Of a stretch of DNA of 64,000 bases, positions 1 through 12,042 are shown piece after piece; the stretch's first letter is position 1, and every line of letters starts with the position of its first letter. Below the pieces are notes generated by a model that was not told the DNA's origin, ran no database searches, and worked only from the letters and a program-made list of their open reading frames with translations. Both the position numbers and the translations under genes were made by a program. This DNA comes from Cadophora sp. MPI-SDFR-AT-0126 (taxonomy: Eukaryota; Ascomycota; Leotiomycetes; Helotiales; Ploettnerulaceae), in the NCBI GenBank assembly GCA_020747065.1, contig JAGMVK010000016.1, forward strand, positions 620,001 to 684,000. Direction: 5' to 3'.

Positions 1-378
1 GGATTCCCTCCTGTCCCGTTGAAGTCAACTTTCCACAAATAGTCTGTCGTGCTTTGAAGACCACCTGTAAGGATGCATTAGCCATTTATTCGGAATTTTG
101 GCTGGGTAGGAACTAGAGTCTTTCTACGTACGCGAGTTCGGCAGATATTGAAGACTCGACGAGCTGCCGTCTGGTAGAATCTGATGGATGAACAGATCCA
201 GGCTATTCCCGGCCCTGCTCCATACGATCCTCAATGAAGACCCAACTATGAATGATCCCGCTATTCTTGCCGGATTGGTCGCTGGTGGTGGGTTCACAAA
301 GACATTCGTCTGCGCCTGCCCGAATACTGTGCACGCCAACTGGGCCATGCAAAGTATTATTGCAACGGCGACGTGCAT
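1..378 (-). CDS. Secreted/membrane protein with fungal Ig-like domain, 3' end cut off by window edge
   Basis: Exon 1 runs 378 to 132 and exon 2 from 64 off the left edge. The 67-bp intron (131-65) has donor GTACGT, a CTAAT-type branch site and acceptor CAG, and joins in frame. The protein starts with a hydrophobic signal peptide (MHVAVAIILCMAQLACTVFG), then NVFVNPPP, VGSSLRIVW and LDLFIHQ, and after the intron TTDYLWKVDF. This pattern (F-NPP, then VGS...I-W, then Y-W-V) is common in Pezizomycotina cell-surface proteins with one small Ig-like domain, often followed by a Ser-rich stretch and a transmembrane helix. Those later parts would lie outside the window. The molecular function is unknown. 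The reading frame is intact as far as it can be seen. Confidence 0.6.
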
Positions 379-1707
379 CTTCGAGCTTCCTAGTAAGAAC
401 TATTAGGATGATGATGATTCTGCAAGATTGAGTCCGAGATGGTTGAGAAGGAGGGATGCAAACGCATGTAAGTCTCTGAGCAAGATCGGTGGGATGTTGG
501 TTTCATGCATGTACGAAAATTGGGCCGGTCAACTGCAAAGCTCCAAAATGACCAGCCACCCTACCTGAGAGATGAGTACGGTAGGAAGATTGCAGTGAAG
601 ACAGAAGAATCGATGGGGTTTCAAGAAGTGATTAGCACGAGAATGACTCGCAATCACAAATGAAGTCCTGAGTTCTGTCGGTTATTGGACGCCCAAGGCG
701 CTTGAACCAACACCAAACTGACCCTTGTTCTAGCTTTTCTGAGGACACCTGCAGCTGCGCCCACATCGCCTGCAAGAGTCCTGTTTTTCATTTGAGCGCG
801 GCTTGGTATTCTCAAATGGCAGGCGCCTCCAGGGGCTTACCACTGTGCTGGTAACGCCAAGTTCTGGGTTGGTGTGTGGGTTTCGACAGGGAGCCTCCGG
901 ATAAATCAAGGCCATATAAGAGAACAGATTGATTGAAAACACAATATCTATCTGTTCTCGAGGTCGAAGAAAAGCTTGCCTTCGACGCCATCTCGTCATC
1001 CTATATAAATCATAGAGATCAAACCGAACTGTTTACAGGACTCGCTTATTTTACTTGCCTGGGACGGAGGGACAGGCGCTGACTCCTCATGCGGCCGCCC
1101 CTGGAAGAAACCTCGTACCCGCCGCTCTTTGCAGCTGCCGCCTGAAATAATTATCTGGCAGGACCACCTATAGAAGTAAATAAAAAGACATGAATTTCAA
1201 CATGATATACCGATCAGTACTCTATTCATCTGTTCATTCAGTTTAATTGTTGTTTTCTGTGCATATTTTCCATCACATCAAACGTTCCGAATCTCCCGTC
1301 CTGAGACTGAAGTTTCCGAAGATGCCGATCATCGCTCCTTTCAATTCCAACATCCAACATCAGCTCATGTTGGTTTGAGACAGGCCACATGTTGGTTATG
1401 CCGGATGCCACAGCCAGACGCTCGTGCAGGAGGGTTGTTTGTCGGTCGTACAGCGCTAAGGGTCGGCAGCTGAAAGTGCTCCATTGGATACGTTGAACAG
1501 GGATATCAGAACCCCAAGCTTTTTCTCAAAGACAAATTGACACAAATAGCACCCTGCCCAAAAAGGGGCTACAATCTCAGTCCCCAAATATTCTTGTGGT
1601 CTGCAAATGTTATCAAATGTTTCACAGTAAACATTTTCCTACTTTTCCTAATTCTCCTCACCACCCTCTTTTCGCGTGGACCGTTTGGCCGAACGCACCA
1701 TACGTCA
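379..1707. other. Intergenic region, no gene recognised
   Basis: Open frames here are short, lack splice continuity and resemble no family I know. It is the shared upstream region of the truncated surface-protein gene (minus) and the first GT31 gene (plus). A frame is open upstream of 1708 from a TTG at 1537, but it lacks conserved sequence and an ATG in that stretch. Confidence 0.6.
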
Positions 1708-3280
1708 ATGTACTCAATGTTATCGCTCACAGCAAAGCCACTGTTTCCCTCAGCGCGTCTGCGTTTACTTGTGGTAGCCGTCGTTCTGTTTCTTGGTGTC
1801 ACCCAAATTGCATTGTCCTCCGAGCGTTGGCAAATCATTCCGTGGAGACCAAGACTCGCCACCACCACCAACAATCCAAATCCGTTCTGTAGCAATCTGA
1901 CGGGTTTTGATCGCATCGCCATCACCGTCAAAACGGGTGCGACAGAAGCAGCTGAGAAGGTCCCAGTGCAGCTAAGAACGTCTCTACGATGCGTGCCTAT
2001 TGAGAATATTCTGTGGTTCTCAGACATGAACCAAGATATCGGTGATCATAGATTGCACGATTCGCTTGACACGATTGAATCAGCAGTGAAAGATGGGAAT
2101 CCGGACTTCGATATTTACCGCAAGCAGCAAGAGCTGCAAGATCCAGTATTGATCGCAAGCCAATTGAGAACCATGAAAGACCCTAGCGACTCGAACAACT
2201 TAGCCTCATGGAAGCTAGACAAGTAGTGAGTATTGTCGAAGTTCTCTTTCCCCCTTTCAGATTGTCATACTAGGAGTCCTGAGGTTATGCATGTGTCCTC
2301 CACTGCAGACAGCCCTCCAGTCTTCTGGACCCTCTTTACACTTTCAACCTATCTCCAGAACGACAACACTAAAGTTGACTTCCTTTACAGCAAGAATATC
2401 CATATAGTGGAGAAGAGCTGGGCTTTGAAACCGGACATGGACTGGTATTTCAATATTGATGCAGATACGTACGTCGTATGGTCAAGCCTAGTGTCGTGGC
2501 TCCCGACCCTCAATCCTTCAAAGAAACTATTCATAGGCTCCAAGACCTACGACAATGGCCAAGCTTTTGCACATGGTGGAAGTGGACTGCTCCTATCTAA
2601 AGCCGCATCACAAGACCTTGTTGTCGTGCACAATGGGACAGCAGCACGATGGGATTCCCAAATGGACAAAATTTTCTACGGAGACTCCCTCTTGGCGCGA
2701 GCCTTACAGGAATATGGCATATCCGTCACGAATTCTTTCCCTATGTTCAACGGGGAAACGCCATCTACCTTGTGGTTCCATGCCGGAGTCTGGTGCATGC
2801 CAATCGTCACATTGCACCACATATCGACGTCCGAATCGGAAGAGTTGAAGGCCTTCGAGGAGAGGAGACCTGATCAAAACGTACGTACATGCTCTTGTAC
2901 AGGTCATCTTAATCATCAATCTAATCCTACACTCGCAGGCTCCACTACTGTATGCGGAATTGTTCAATGGCATGGTCTCCGACATGATTCCTGATCATGA
3001 TCTTGAGGAATGGGATAATCGATGTGAGGGAGCGACTGTTTCCGATATCGTATCTGCAGACGACTGCAAAGTGGCTTGCGACAAGGAACCTGAATGCTTG
3101 CAATCTCTGTACAAAGAAAACGTTTGCACTCTTGGAAAACCTGGAGAAATCGTATTCGGTAGGAGACATGAAGTTCGAGATGGCGAGGTAAAGTGGCGAA
3201 GTAGTTGGAACAAAACAAGGATTGCTGAATGGGTTTCGAAGCAATCAAAATGCGAGAAGCTCACATGGCCAAACCCTTGA
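1708..3280 (+). CDS. GT31 (Fringe-like, DUF604) glycosyltransferase, copy A
   Basis: Exons 1708-2225, 2391-2880 and 2939-3280 encode about 449 aa. Intron 1 (165 bp) splits a Tyr codon in the LDKYKNIHIVE segment; intron 2 (58 bp) is phase 0. The start is the first of two close ATGs (1708, 1717) before a single membrane-anchor helix (LRLLVVAVVLFLGV), giving a type II Golgi topology. The catalytic region shows LTGFDRIAITVKTGATEA, LHDSLDTI and the metal-binding DxD in FNIDADTYVVW, then HGGSGLLLS. The C-terminal third is Cys-rich (DDCKVACDKEPECLQ) and ends in WRSSWNKTRIAEWV, a PAN/apple-like module usual in fungal members. The family transfers sugars to glycans; substrate unknown. Against copy B at 4347-5781 it lacks the Cys pair before GD (FYGDSLLA here, CCGDWVLA there). 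The ORF is otherwise complete. Confidence 0.8.
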
Positions 3281-4346
3281 GCGAATGTTGTCGGCTCAGG
3301 CTGATAGTAGTTCTTGTGGAAAGAAGGTTCAGCGGGATTTGAGAGCGTGTGCCAATCTCCCAGCTTCAGTGTCTGATCAGAGTCAGACTCAGGCGAAAGT
3401 TCCACTTTCGACATTCACAGCGTCGAGGAGAATGAAGTCGTCGGCATTGGTGTCGTGTGCTCAAGTACATGGCGCCAAGATGTGGGTGCGATGCCTATGG
3501 AACGCTTGAAGGGGATCAGCCGTGTGTACGCTTGCGAAGCTGGAGAGTTGTGGAGTCTTCTTCGACTGAAGCTCTCGTAGTTATGGCAGCCCATGAGCTT
3601 AATAATCTCAAACTGTCTTTCCTCTCATACCATGATCACCGTTGATGCTACTTTTATTTACTACCTTTTAGTTTCCCAGAAGAATAAGCTCTCCGTGCGC
3701 TCGAAGTCCTTTCAACAATATCGCTGTCTCCAACCTTGCTTTCGCCGACGTAGTCTGGTTGATCAGGCAAAGTTCTTGAATCAGAGGGTGAGTTTGTTAG
3801 CCAGATTTCAGGTTCGCGAGAGTCATCTCTTGGTTTGGAAGAATAGAAAGTGAAGTTCAATTAAAGTTGAAGCCGCGTGGATTTCCCCGACGTCCTCGAT
3901 TCCGCCAATGAAAGTCTGTTTTTCAGAGGGCTGCACCCCGACCCGGCTAGCCACAATCTCGGTAACAACTCCGACGCGTCGTAATCATAATCGACAACAT
4001 CATTCGATCATTCAAATAAAAAGAGAAGTGTAATCCTGTTCTGTTCATAGAGGTTTTTTCATGCTGACGTTATTCCAGTCCGATAGCAAATCAAGAGTGT
4101 GGGGTCGACAGACAAATAGCCTGTACCCCAAGAACGAAAGACTTGTCGCATCTAATTTCTAACCCTGATTATACAATGCCATCTTTATTCTCTTCTTTAT
4201 CCTAACGTATATTACAGTACATAAGACAAGTATATATCTATACATTTCCCCCAGGTATGCTATGCAGATTTTCCCCCCAGTACGCCACCAAAATCCCAAT
4301 CCTGAACTCCAACCCACTTTTCTAAATTCACAACGAGAAGCCAAGA
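3281..4346. other. Region between the two convergent GT31 genes
   Basis: About 1.07 kb between the stop codons of the convergent GT31 paralogues. It should hold both 3' UTRs and terminators. I see no gene and no obvious repeat joining the two copies. Confidence 0.6.
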
Positions 4347-5781
4347 TCACGGCCTCCCATCCAACCATTTCGACGGCCGTTCCTGATGAGGGAACTTTGG
4401 TTTCCCGCACGGTTTCTGCTTCTGCACCCATTCTGCGATACGTGTCTTATTCCAGCTGCTGGACCACCTCAACCCGTTCTTCAGCTCGTGCTTCTTGCCC
4501 ACCGCGATATGCTTCGTTCCGATGGAGCATTCTGCACCGTCGTAGCGCGACTGCAGACATTTGGGGTTGGCTTGACATGCGTGGAAACAGGCTTGGGCTG
4601 TGGCGATGTTGGGTATCGTGCCGTCTTTGGAGAGGTTGTCCCAGTCTGCCAACTCGTCAGGAATCAGATCTGAGACGAGGTCGTTGAAGAGTTCTTCATA
4701 TGTGACTGGGCTCTGAGGATGTGTCAGTTTTCTTCTCTGTCATTCATGATTTGCTTGCTTTGCTTACACTCTTGTCTTTTCGCTTTGCTTCGAAACGGCC
4801 CAGTTGTTCTGCCTCGGGCGAGGAAATGTGGTGTAGTGTCACAAGTGGTTGACACCAATGATCTTCGGCGAAGGGAATAGTCGATTGTGTTTCTCCATTG
4901 ATGGTGGGCCACGAGTTCTTCAGATCCATCTTGTACCCCTTGAGGACTTGAGCGAGTACCCAATCGCCACAGCACTCATCATGCATCTTCGAGTCCCATT
5001 TAGCGGCAGTGCCGTTATTGGTGACGGCGAAAGTGCGCATTGCCTCCCTTGACATCAAATAGCCGCTTCCTCCATGACCGAAGGGTAGATCATTGATCAA
5101 AGCTAGGGATCCCATGTAGGACTTCTTCGACGGGTCGAGTCGTTGGATCCACGTTATGAGGCTGGACCACATCACATAAGTGTCGGCATCGATATGCATG
5201 TACCAATCCATCTCAGGCTGGAGAGCCCAGACCTTCTCGACAATGTGCATATTTTTGTACTTGTCCAAGGTCCATGCAGCTAGGTCATCTTTCATCCGGG
5301 CATCTCGCATGTCCGACAATTCGGCCATGATCCTTTCGGGGTCTCGCAGCTCCTGCTGTTTGCGATAGAAGTCAAAATCCGTATTGGCATCCTTGATCGA
5401 TGAAGCGATCGTGTCCAAGGAATCATAAATCTGAATATCTCCAATCGATTGCGCCATATCAGAAAAGATATAGACGTAGGGAGCACATCTCAGCGCGGTC
5501 CGTAGCTGTGTTGGGATCTTTTTCGATGCTTCTGTTGCTCCAGTCTTCACAGTTACAACAATCCGGTCAAATCCGGTCAGGCTCTCACACCCTTCTTCGA
5601 GAGTTCCATTGTAGGGACTTGGATTCGGTCCTCTGTCATTTCCGGTCCTCCATCTCCACGTGGACTGATACGCCCTCCCTTCTCCCTCATACGAAAGATG
5701 CAAGTGGACAAGCGCAAACAGGACGACGCAGACAATCATGAAACGAATGCCCACGGAGCGACTAGGTGGACGCAAAGCCAT
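4347..5781 (-). CDS. GT31 (Fringe-like, DUF604) glycosyltransferase, copy B
   Basis: Exon 1 is 5781-4768 and exon 2 is 4712-4347, with a 55-bp intron (donor GTAAGC, acceptor CTCAG), encoding about 459 aa. An N-terminal anchor (IRFMIVCVVLFALVHLHL) is followed by a lumenal stem, LTGFDRIVVTVKTGATEA, YDSLDTIASS, the DxD motif in MHIDADTYVMW, HGGSGYLMS and the conserved ECCGDWVLA. Exon 2 carries the Cys-rich PAN-like tail (ACFHACQANPKCLQ) ending in WSSSWNKTRIAEWVQ. Its single intron matches the position of the second intron of copy A; copy A's first intron is absent, so an intron was gained or lost after duplication. A Golgi glycosyltransferase is expected from the family; donor and acceptor are not predictable. 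All conserved motifs are present, so this is the more canonical copy. Confidence 0.87.
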
Positions 5782-7474
5782 CTTGAAAATGAATGTTTAG
5801 TGCAACGCTTGATCTAGGCGTCGTGATCAAGAGAAAAGAAGGCTTCGTGTCTCCTTTCCTAGGGTCGCAGCCTTCCACGGAGTCGGGTGTTGGGGAGAGA
5901 TAATTCGGGCGGCGGCAGGATGCAGCCGGACCAAACGGGCTGTGGGTGGCGCGAGCTTTAAATTGAGAAGCCTGGAATCCATTCTGGGAAAAGGCCTTAA
6001 AGAAAACGGATTCTGAGTGGTTGGAGGGTTTTGTCAGCCTCGTATTACTGTCTGGAGAGCTGATGGTGGGGTGTCAGCATCACTAGGTGACGGACCGTTT
6101 ATGTTAATGCGACGCTGAATCGGGATCGGTTCGTGGTGGGAAGAGCTTCGCCTGATGATCAGCTGGGACGCCAAATTTGGTGGGGTATGAAACGGGAAAG
6201 CCACCTGTCTATCATTCGTAAGGTAAGTTAAAGTTCAGGCTTTAGCCCTTGAACCAAGCATCTGTACCTGTACAAGGGGTTATTTTGTGTCTTTTGGATA
6301 CACGAGATATGTTTCAAGACTTCTTTTGATGTTTCTTTCCAGATAAGTTCAGGGGAATTTATCCTGCGGCTGTGCCTTCATTGTTCCCAATTTGTTCAGG
6401 GGAAACGCCACATAGCTCGTGTTGCTTTGTAGCCAAGCGCAGTGATACGAGGTACGAGATTTATCATCTGTATGCCCCGCATTTTTCACTCAAAGATGAT
6501 AAAAATTTCCAAGTTTTGGAGCGATCTTCCTCGATGACATCTTTTCAGTTGTGGGGCTTTTCCTTGTCCGTAGCTGCCGGAGCTGTGGATCATTGTTTCG
6601 CTACCAGATGCCAGCTGTTAACCTTGTAACTTCAGCTGTCTGAATCGGTAAATTTGATGGGAGACCGTTGTCGCTCCCCCTTTTTTTACATTTGTACTTT
6701 TGTTGAATGTTTTCCAAAGATTGACGTATGTCATGTTTCTCATCGCTTACAGCCATATCGATATCGATATGGCTATAAATTCTCAAGCACAACAAGTTCT
6801 AGGTTCTAACAAGCTGGATTCCACGCTGTCATCGAACTTACCACACGGATGAAGGCGTAAAGGGCGATCATTTGACACAGTGGCTACTTGATGGGTCTTC
6901 AGCCATGTATAATTAAACCTTTCACTATTTACTTCTGTTCTTGAATCTATGATGTTGGCAGCTTTCTGTTCTTTGGTCCCAAATTCTATCTCGTCCGTTC
7001 AAACTCAAAAATCAATTCAATCCTTGATCTACTTAATTTTCCCGGATCTGTCCACCTTTTTCCCCTTTACTGCGGAAGCGATATGGCACGTCGTGCTCTT
7101 TCTTACGCTTTAGGACCATGGTGGAATACCTCAACAGGCATCCGAGGCTGCACAGATACCAGCCCGGAGGTAGGTGATATACGGGTGACTAGGAGAACAG
7201 AAACCTGGAGAGAGTGTCTTGTTTCCATGTTGCTGCTGTTCACTGAGTAGGCATGCCAGAGCCATGGTCCGTAATAGCCGATGACCTTGGAGGGGTGATT
7301 GTTGAAAAGTCCTGGGCGACCGGAGATGTCGAATTCACTATCCGGTGTTATTGCAGGAAGATATTCGGAGCTTCCCCAGAGTTATCTTTTCATCTTGGAC
7401 ACTGCTTCGTATGATGCCGACTCTGAAGAGTTGCCAGCGCGTAGCGAGCTTCTTTAGACATAGGCACATATGAT
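5782..7474. other. Intergenic region, 1.7 kb
   Basis: Upstream of GT31 copy B and downstream of the caspase-CorA gene. No supported coding region. It contains a perfect 24-bp palindrome at 6751-6774, listed separately. Confidence 0.6.
6751..6774. repeat. Perfect 24-bp palindrome
   Basis: The two 12-base halves (AGCCATATCGAT and ATCGATATGGCT) are exact reverse complements with no spacer. The next bases outward do not pair. It lies in intergenic DNA with no gene within 700 bp. It could be a dimeric factor site or a cruciform, or chance. Confidence 0.9.
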
Positions 7475-10400
7475 CTACAGCCTCTTCTTCTCATTATCAT
7501 AAGTCCGGTCTGAACCAATCTCGAGATCTCTGTACAATGGCAGTACGTCTCTCTTGGACTTCTCCTCCGCTCGGCTGCGAGCTCGGGCTAAAGCCAACCA
7601 GCAGACTAGAATTGTCGACGCCGTTAGCGGTAGTGTGATTTGCATCCACCGATAAAGGACAAGGGGCGAGGAGAGTCTCGGTTGAGTACGGTCAAATGAG
7701 TCATCTCCTTCCCATTTCACTATATCTGTGCTGAAGAATGTCTCCGGGGATTTCAGTATAGGTTTTGAAGGTGGGGGTAATGTAATTGGATACTGACCGA
7801 AACAAAAGTTGCGGGTAGGTAGATCAGAGCGATGACTAAAATGATTCGCATTGCATCTGAGTCTTTGCGGGTTGCACGTTCGATCGATTTCATTGAAGTG
7901 GTGGCCGATTTCATTTGTTCGTGCAAATGGATCCATTGCGCGATCTATATAATCAGCACAAGGACAGGACATTTTGGGGTCAAGGGGGCTACTTCGTACC
8001 ATGATTTGTTTTTCTGAAGCGGTCCTGTTGATGTTATTCGCCGTTGTGAGTTGCACCTCTAAGTCACAGAGTAAAGAGTTCAGTCGTAACTCGAAGTCAG
8101 TCAAGACGTCCTCGCATTCATGTCTTAGGTCGAAATGTTTGTTGTCTTTGAGGTTGGAGTAGAAATCGCGGAGAGATGTGTTGGTCTCGCGATTCGCTTC
8201 GAGTGCCATTTTCGCATGATGAATATTGTCGAGATATCCTTGTAGCACATGAACATGTTGACGAGTGTCTATAGATTCAAGATTTTTGCCAATCTTTAAA
8301 AAGGGTGAGGCCTTGATGTAACCATTGGTCAGTGACTGCCGAAGTACAGGATCGGAATGTAATACTTACGGCCTCCTTTACAGCGTGGGCTAACTCTGCA
8401 AGGTAACCACGCCAATTTTCGATTGACCACTGACAGTACAGCAAGTGCACAGACAGACCATTTCCAAAGTTCTCAACTGGACTGTTCAGTACTTGGTGGT
8501 CTATTACTCCGTTCTTGGAGGCCACCCCAAGCAACCTTTCCTTCACGGACGAACTGTCATGTGCTATGATCCAAAGAGCTGCCCCTTCTTCAACGTCAAA
8601 TTGGTGGTGGACAACTACCTGGCTGATCTTCCACCTCTGGTCGAAGGCTGGTAATGGAGAACGACAACAGCCGTTCAAATTGTAAGAAAGTTGGTATCGA
8701 CGCCCGCTACGTCTCATAGCTCTAACAGCAGGATCTTGAGTTGGAATTGACAACTGAGTCTGCTGACGGAAAGGAGTACAAATTGTATCCCGGATTTCAT
8801 CTCTTACTCCAAAACCCGACAATAATTCTGGGTATGGTGGCATGACTTGGTGATATGTCAAAAGTCGAAGTAGCATTGGTTTCGTAATGGGGAGCTTCGC
8901 TCCAAGATGGTTGCTGGCAACGGAACTATAACGTTACATAAGTCACTGAAGTTGAATGGGGTTTGAAGAACTCACATTATACGGCAAACGGGATCCCTCA
9001 TGCTTACGAATGAATCCGAATCTGTGTCTCCTAGCCAAAGTTTCATCGAATGCTCGTCAGTGATTACGCCTTTCGTGATGCTAGGCCTTGATCCTGTGCG
9101 AATACATTAGTACATACGTTCATGAAGCGGGGTGTAGGCACGCACCAAAATCACAAATATCAAGAAATTCAACATGACTAGTGCCGTTCGACAGGGCTTT
9201 CGGAGTCAACATCTCTAAGTATTTCTTTTGTGCCTCAAGTGTAGCTGAATACGACTGCGGGAAAGCGAGATTGATCGGATACGACACGAATTGCTCCTCA
9301 TGCTTCTCAAACGACTCAGGCAGCTGAGCCCGTGTAGTCGGCTTCGTTTTAGGAACTGGTGTTGCTGCTCTTACGTTGCACACCGATGTTTCGTCGTTTG
9401 ATGTGTCGTTTGCCAGATTTTGAGGCAAATATGGTCGAACTGAGGCAGGTAGAGACAGCATGACGAGAGATGAGCCAGGCGAGAACCCTGCCTCAACTTT
9501 AACCTCCCGGACCGGAGCAGGGAGGGCGCGAAGCCAGTCTTCGAAGTAGTCAGTGGAAAGGTCCTCGGGTCTGACACTGTCTTCAAGTCTAATTCCGACC
9601 ATAATCCTTGGGGCATCACTTGGCCACGGGGAATCGGTACAGCCAGGTTCGAGTGAGGGTTGGCTGGAAGAGATGTCGAAGTCACTATCGTCAGATAAAT
9701 ACGCTGAAGAAGGTTCATTAGAGGCATTCGCTGTAGATGATGACATGGATACCGGCTCAGCGCTGTTGCCATCATCACCAAACACCTGGGGAGCTTCGGA
9801 ACTATTGCGACGCACTTTATTGTCATAAGCGTCAGAGATAAATTGTCCTATGCTCATCCCATCACTTTGAAGGCTAATTACAGGCAGAGGGTTGCTGACA
9901 CGACGATTCGAAATCCGGCAGGGTCGATGAACAGATAAATGTATTGACCTCGGGTATCCGCGCTCTCTCGTAAGTTCTATATGAATCGGAGCAGGATATT
10001 GCTCATTCTGAACACCTTGAGCCATGTGGTGCTGTGTTCTAGCGTACACATTTTGATGAAGCTCGCCTGTGGAGAAAGGTCGCGAGCTCATGAGTCCTAG
10101 TTCGATTGTGAGAGCCTTCGTAAAGGAATAATGGCCCACGCCATTGGCTTCGGCATCGTATGCACAAGCGGATATCACTGTTGTGACACCGTTGCCCTCG
10201 CCGACATTGCTGACACCTCCTGAACAGCAATCCAGCAGTATCAAGACATCACTCTCGGCCTGTTCCAGGGACTTCTGAATGCCGGTCCAAGTGACAGTCG
10301 AGTATTGCACCGTTGCTCTATTCAAGGGACTAAACCAGATGAGATCTTTGGTTTTCGTGAGTTTCCCATGACCAGCATAGTAGATAATCTTGAGATCATC

Positions 10401-10733
10401 TTTGCTATCGTCATTGATGTCGATGAAGGCATTGATCTTGGCGCTGACCCTTGCATGGCTCTTCTTATCCGGTATTTCGAAGATCTCGGTCTGATAGTGA
10501 TATTTGCCCTGAAAAACTCGGCACAAGTCGCTGATCTCGTGAGAGACAGGCAGATTCGGATCCTCCCTTTCCCATTTGATTATTAGTACGTGGACGTTGG
10601 AGTATCTTGATCGGCTCTCGCTCGAATACACTAGCTTCGCTCGCTTGTTTAAGGCTCTTCCGAAATTCTCGAGAGTTGAATGACGGTGCCAGCGGTCAAT
10701 ATCCTCAGGCCTGGGAGGTATGGCGGTAGCCAT
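7475..10733 (-). CDS. Caspase-like (C14) peptidase fused to a CorA-like transmembrane domain
   Basis: Six exons: 10733-9146, 9093-8976, 8925-8370, 8311-8000, 7944-7798 and 7741-7475. All five introns are 50-58 bp and keep frame; the product is about 995 aa. Residues about 45-250 form a caspase-like fold with the catalytic His in IIYYAGHGK (H122) and Cys in LILLDCCSGG (C169 or C170). A Ser/Asp-rich linker (about 310-370) leads to a conserved block with STDYFEDWLRALP and SSLVMLSLPASV. From about 484 the same exon 1 enters a fungal CorA-like domain (SYPINLAFPQSY, HVEFLDI). Later exons supply RDPVCRI, MLLRLLTYHQVMPPY, VHHQFDV, LSVHLLYCQW, then a helical stalk and two membrane helices (about 888-907, AMRIILVIALIYLPATFVS, and about 940-962) joined by TFFSTDIVKW. 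The fusion does not rest on splice guesses alone, since exon 1 already holds both domains. The role is inferred: a protease that could act on or through a membrane channel, perhaps in cell death. Confidence 0.78.
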
Positions 10734-12042
10734 TATCTCGAGGCTTTGGGGACTTGTTCAACCACTTCGGAGTTTGTCGGGGCCGGCTGACATGGTCGTT
10801 CCAACCTCTATGTCCCCTGGATGGTCAAAGCAGTTAGGTACCACGGGCATGCAGGAGAAACAAAAGAGCAGCCCTGACTGAAACGTGTCAATGCTGACTG
10901 GAAATCTTGAAATGGGAAGAAAAGATGTCGAAAACAAACGAGGCTCAGCTTTGTCGTGGTGACGAAAGGGGAGAGCCACCAAACCGCATTTGCTCACCGA
11001 CGCAGATGCAGGGGAGATCGCCACCAGCGCCAACATCCAAAAGCGAGTCGAGATGTCTCTGGGCAGTAATGTAAGCAGCAGCTGCCAAACACTGTATCTG
11101 CAGACGTCGACGAAGAAGCTTCCGAGGCCCTCACGAATTACAACTTTTTCTAGATGTAGCTGGAGTTCGATCTCCTAGGTCGCGAGATCCGTGGACATAA
11201 ACCCTCCTTCGAGACAAGACGCAGTTTGTCATCATAAAAGTCCAGGAACTTAGAATGGAACCTCGGAGATACACAACGCACTCCCTGAGCTGACAATATT
11301 CAGTATTTACTGGGCCATCGATGCTTCCAGGAGCTGCGGATCTCCGATCTAGAGGCAGAGGGTCTCTTGCAGTTCGAAGACGATGAGGACTGAAGAACAA
11401 AATTGGTTTGACCAGGGCCCAGCAGCCTGGAGACATTGGAGAGGACGAGCACTCGTTAAAGAGTTAGGCTGATATTGGGAACCTCTTTCCCCGATTCCTG
11501 CTGCAAACTCCAGCGGACCGTGAGTCGAGAGCAGCGATGTGATGGCAGAGTCTGGGCTCAAAAACAATTTCTTTTTTGACAGATGTCAAGAAGGACTAGC
11601 AGAGGATCTGTTTGCTTCCGTACTCGACAAGTTATTTTGTGACGGCCCACATCCGCGCATGTGATTGTGCTAGTGGAAGACCCATCACGACTTGTTTATG
11701 GTATGCAATACTCAAGGAAGGGGATCATTTCATGATGATTCGGGGCTGTCTTTGGGCGTCAGATGTTTCTTTAGTTGTTGATTTATGCCCTCATTTCTAT
11801 CAACGGCCTTGTGCCCGGAACTAGTGCGGGGCAAGTCGCCCAATCGCCCGAACCCCCACTCACGATGTGCCTAGGCAGGACAGGTACTTGAAGACAGAAC
11901 ATATTTCATCAAGATATCAAGCTCACACGCGCCCATATACCCATTCACTCAATAAATTTGCCATCTTCCATGTCTTTGTGACTTTCTGTGACTTTCTGTT
12001 CAGCTCCCAGAGTTACCTTCCTGATCTACATACCTAGTCGCA
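10734..12042. other. Divergent intergenic region, 1.3 kb
   Basis: Shared upstream region of the caspase-CorA gene (minus) and the alpha/beta hydrolase gene (plus). Several short frames exist on the minus strand but none has family resemblance or splice continuity. A short tandem duplication, TGACTTTCTG twice in a row, occurs near 11981-12000 in the hydrolase leader. Confidence 0.55.

Noticed and set aside
1537..1707. Longer N-terminus for GT31 copy A
   Set aside because: The open stretch begins at TTG, has no conserved sequence, and the membrane anchor follows the ATG at 1708.
4262..4687. Plus-strand open frame of 141 codons
   Set aside because: It is the antisense shadow of exon 2 of GT31 copy B.
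8870..8930. Possible one-base frameshift between the early CorA exons of the caspase-CorA gene
   Set aside because: Re-reading the reverse strand base by base shows KLPITKP-MLLRLLTYHQ in one frame; the gene is intact here.
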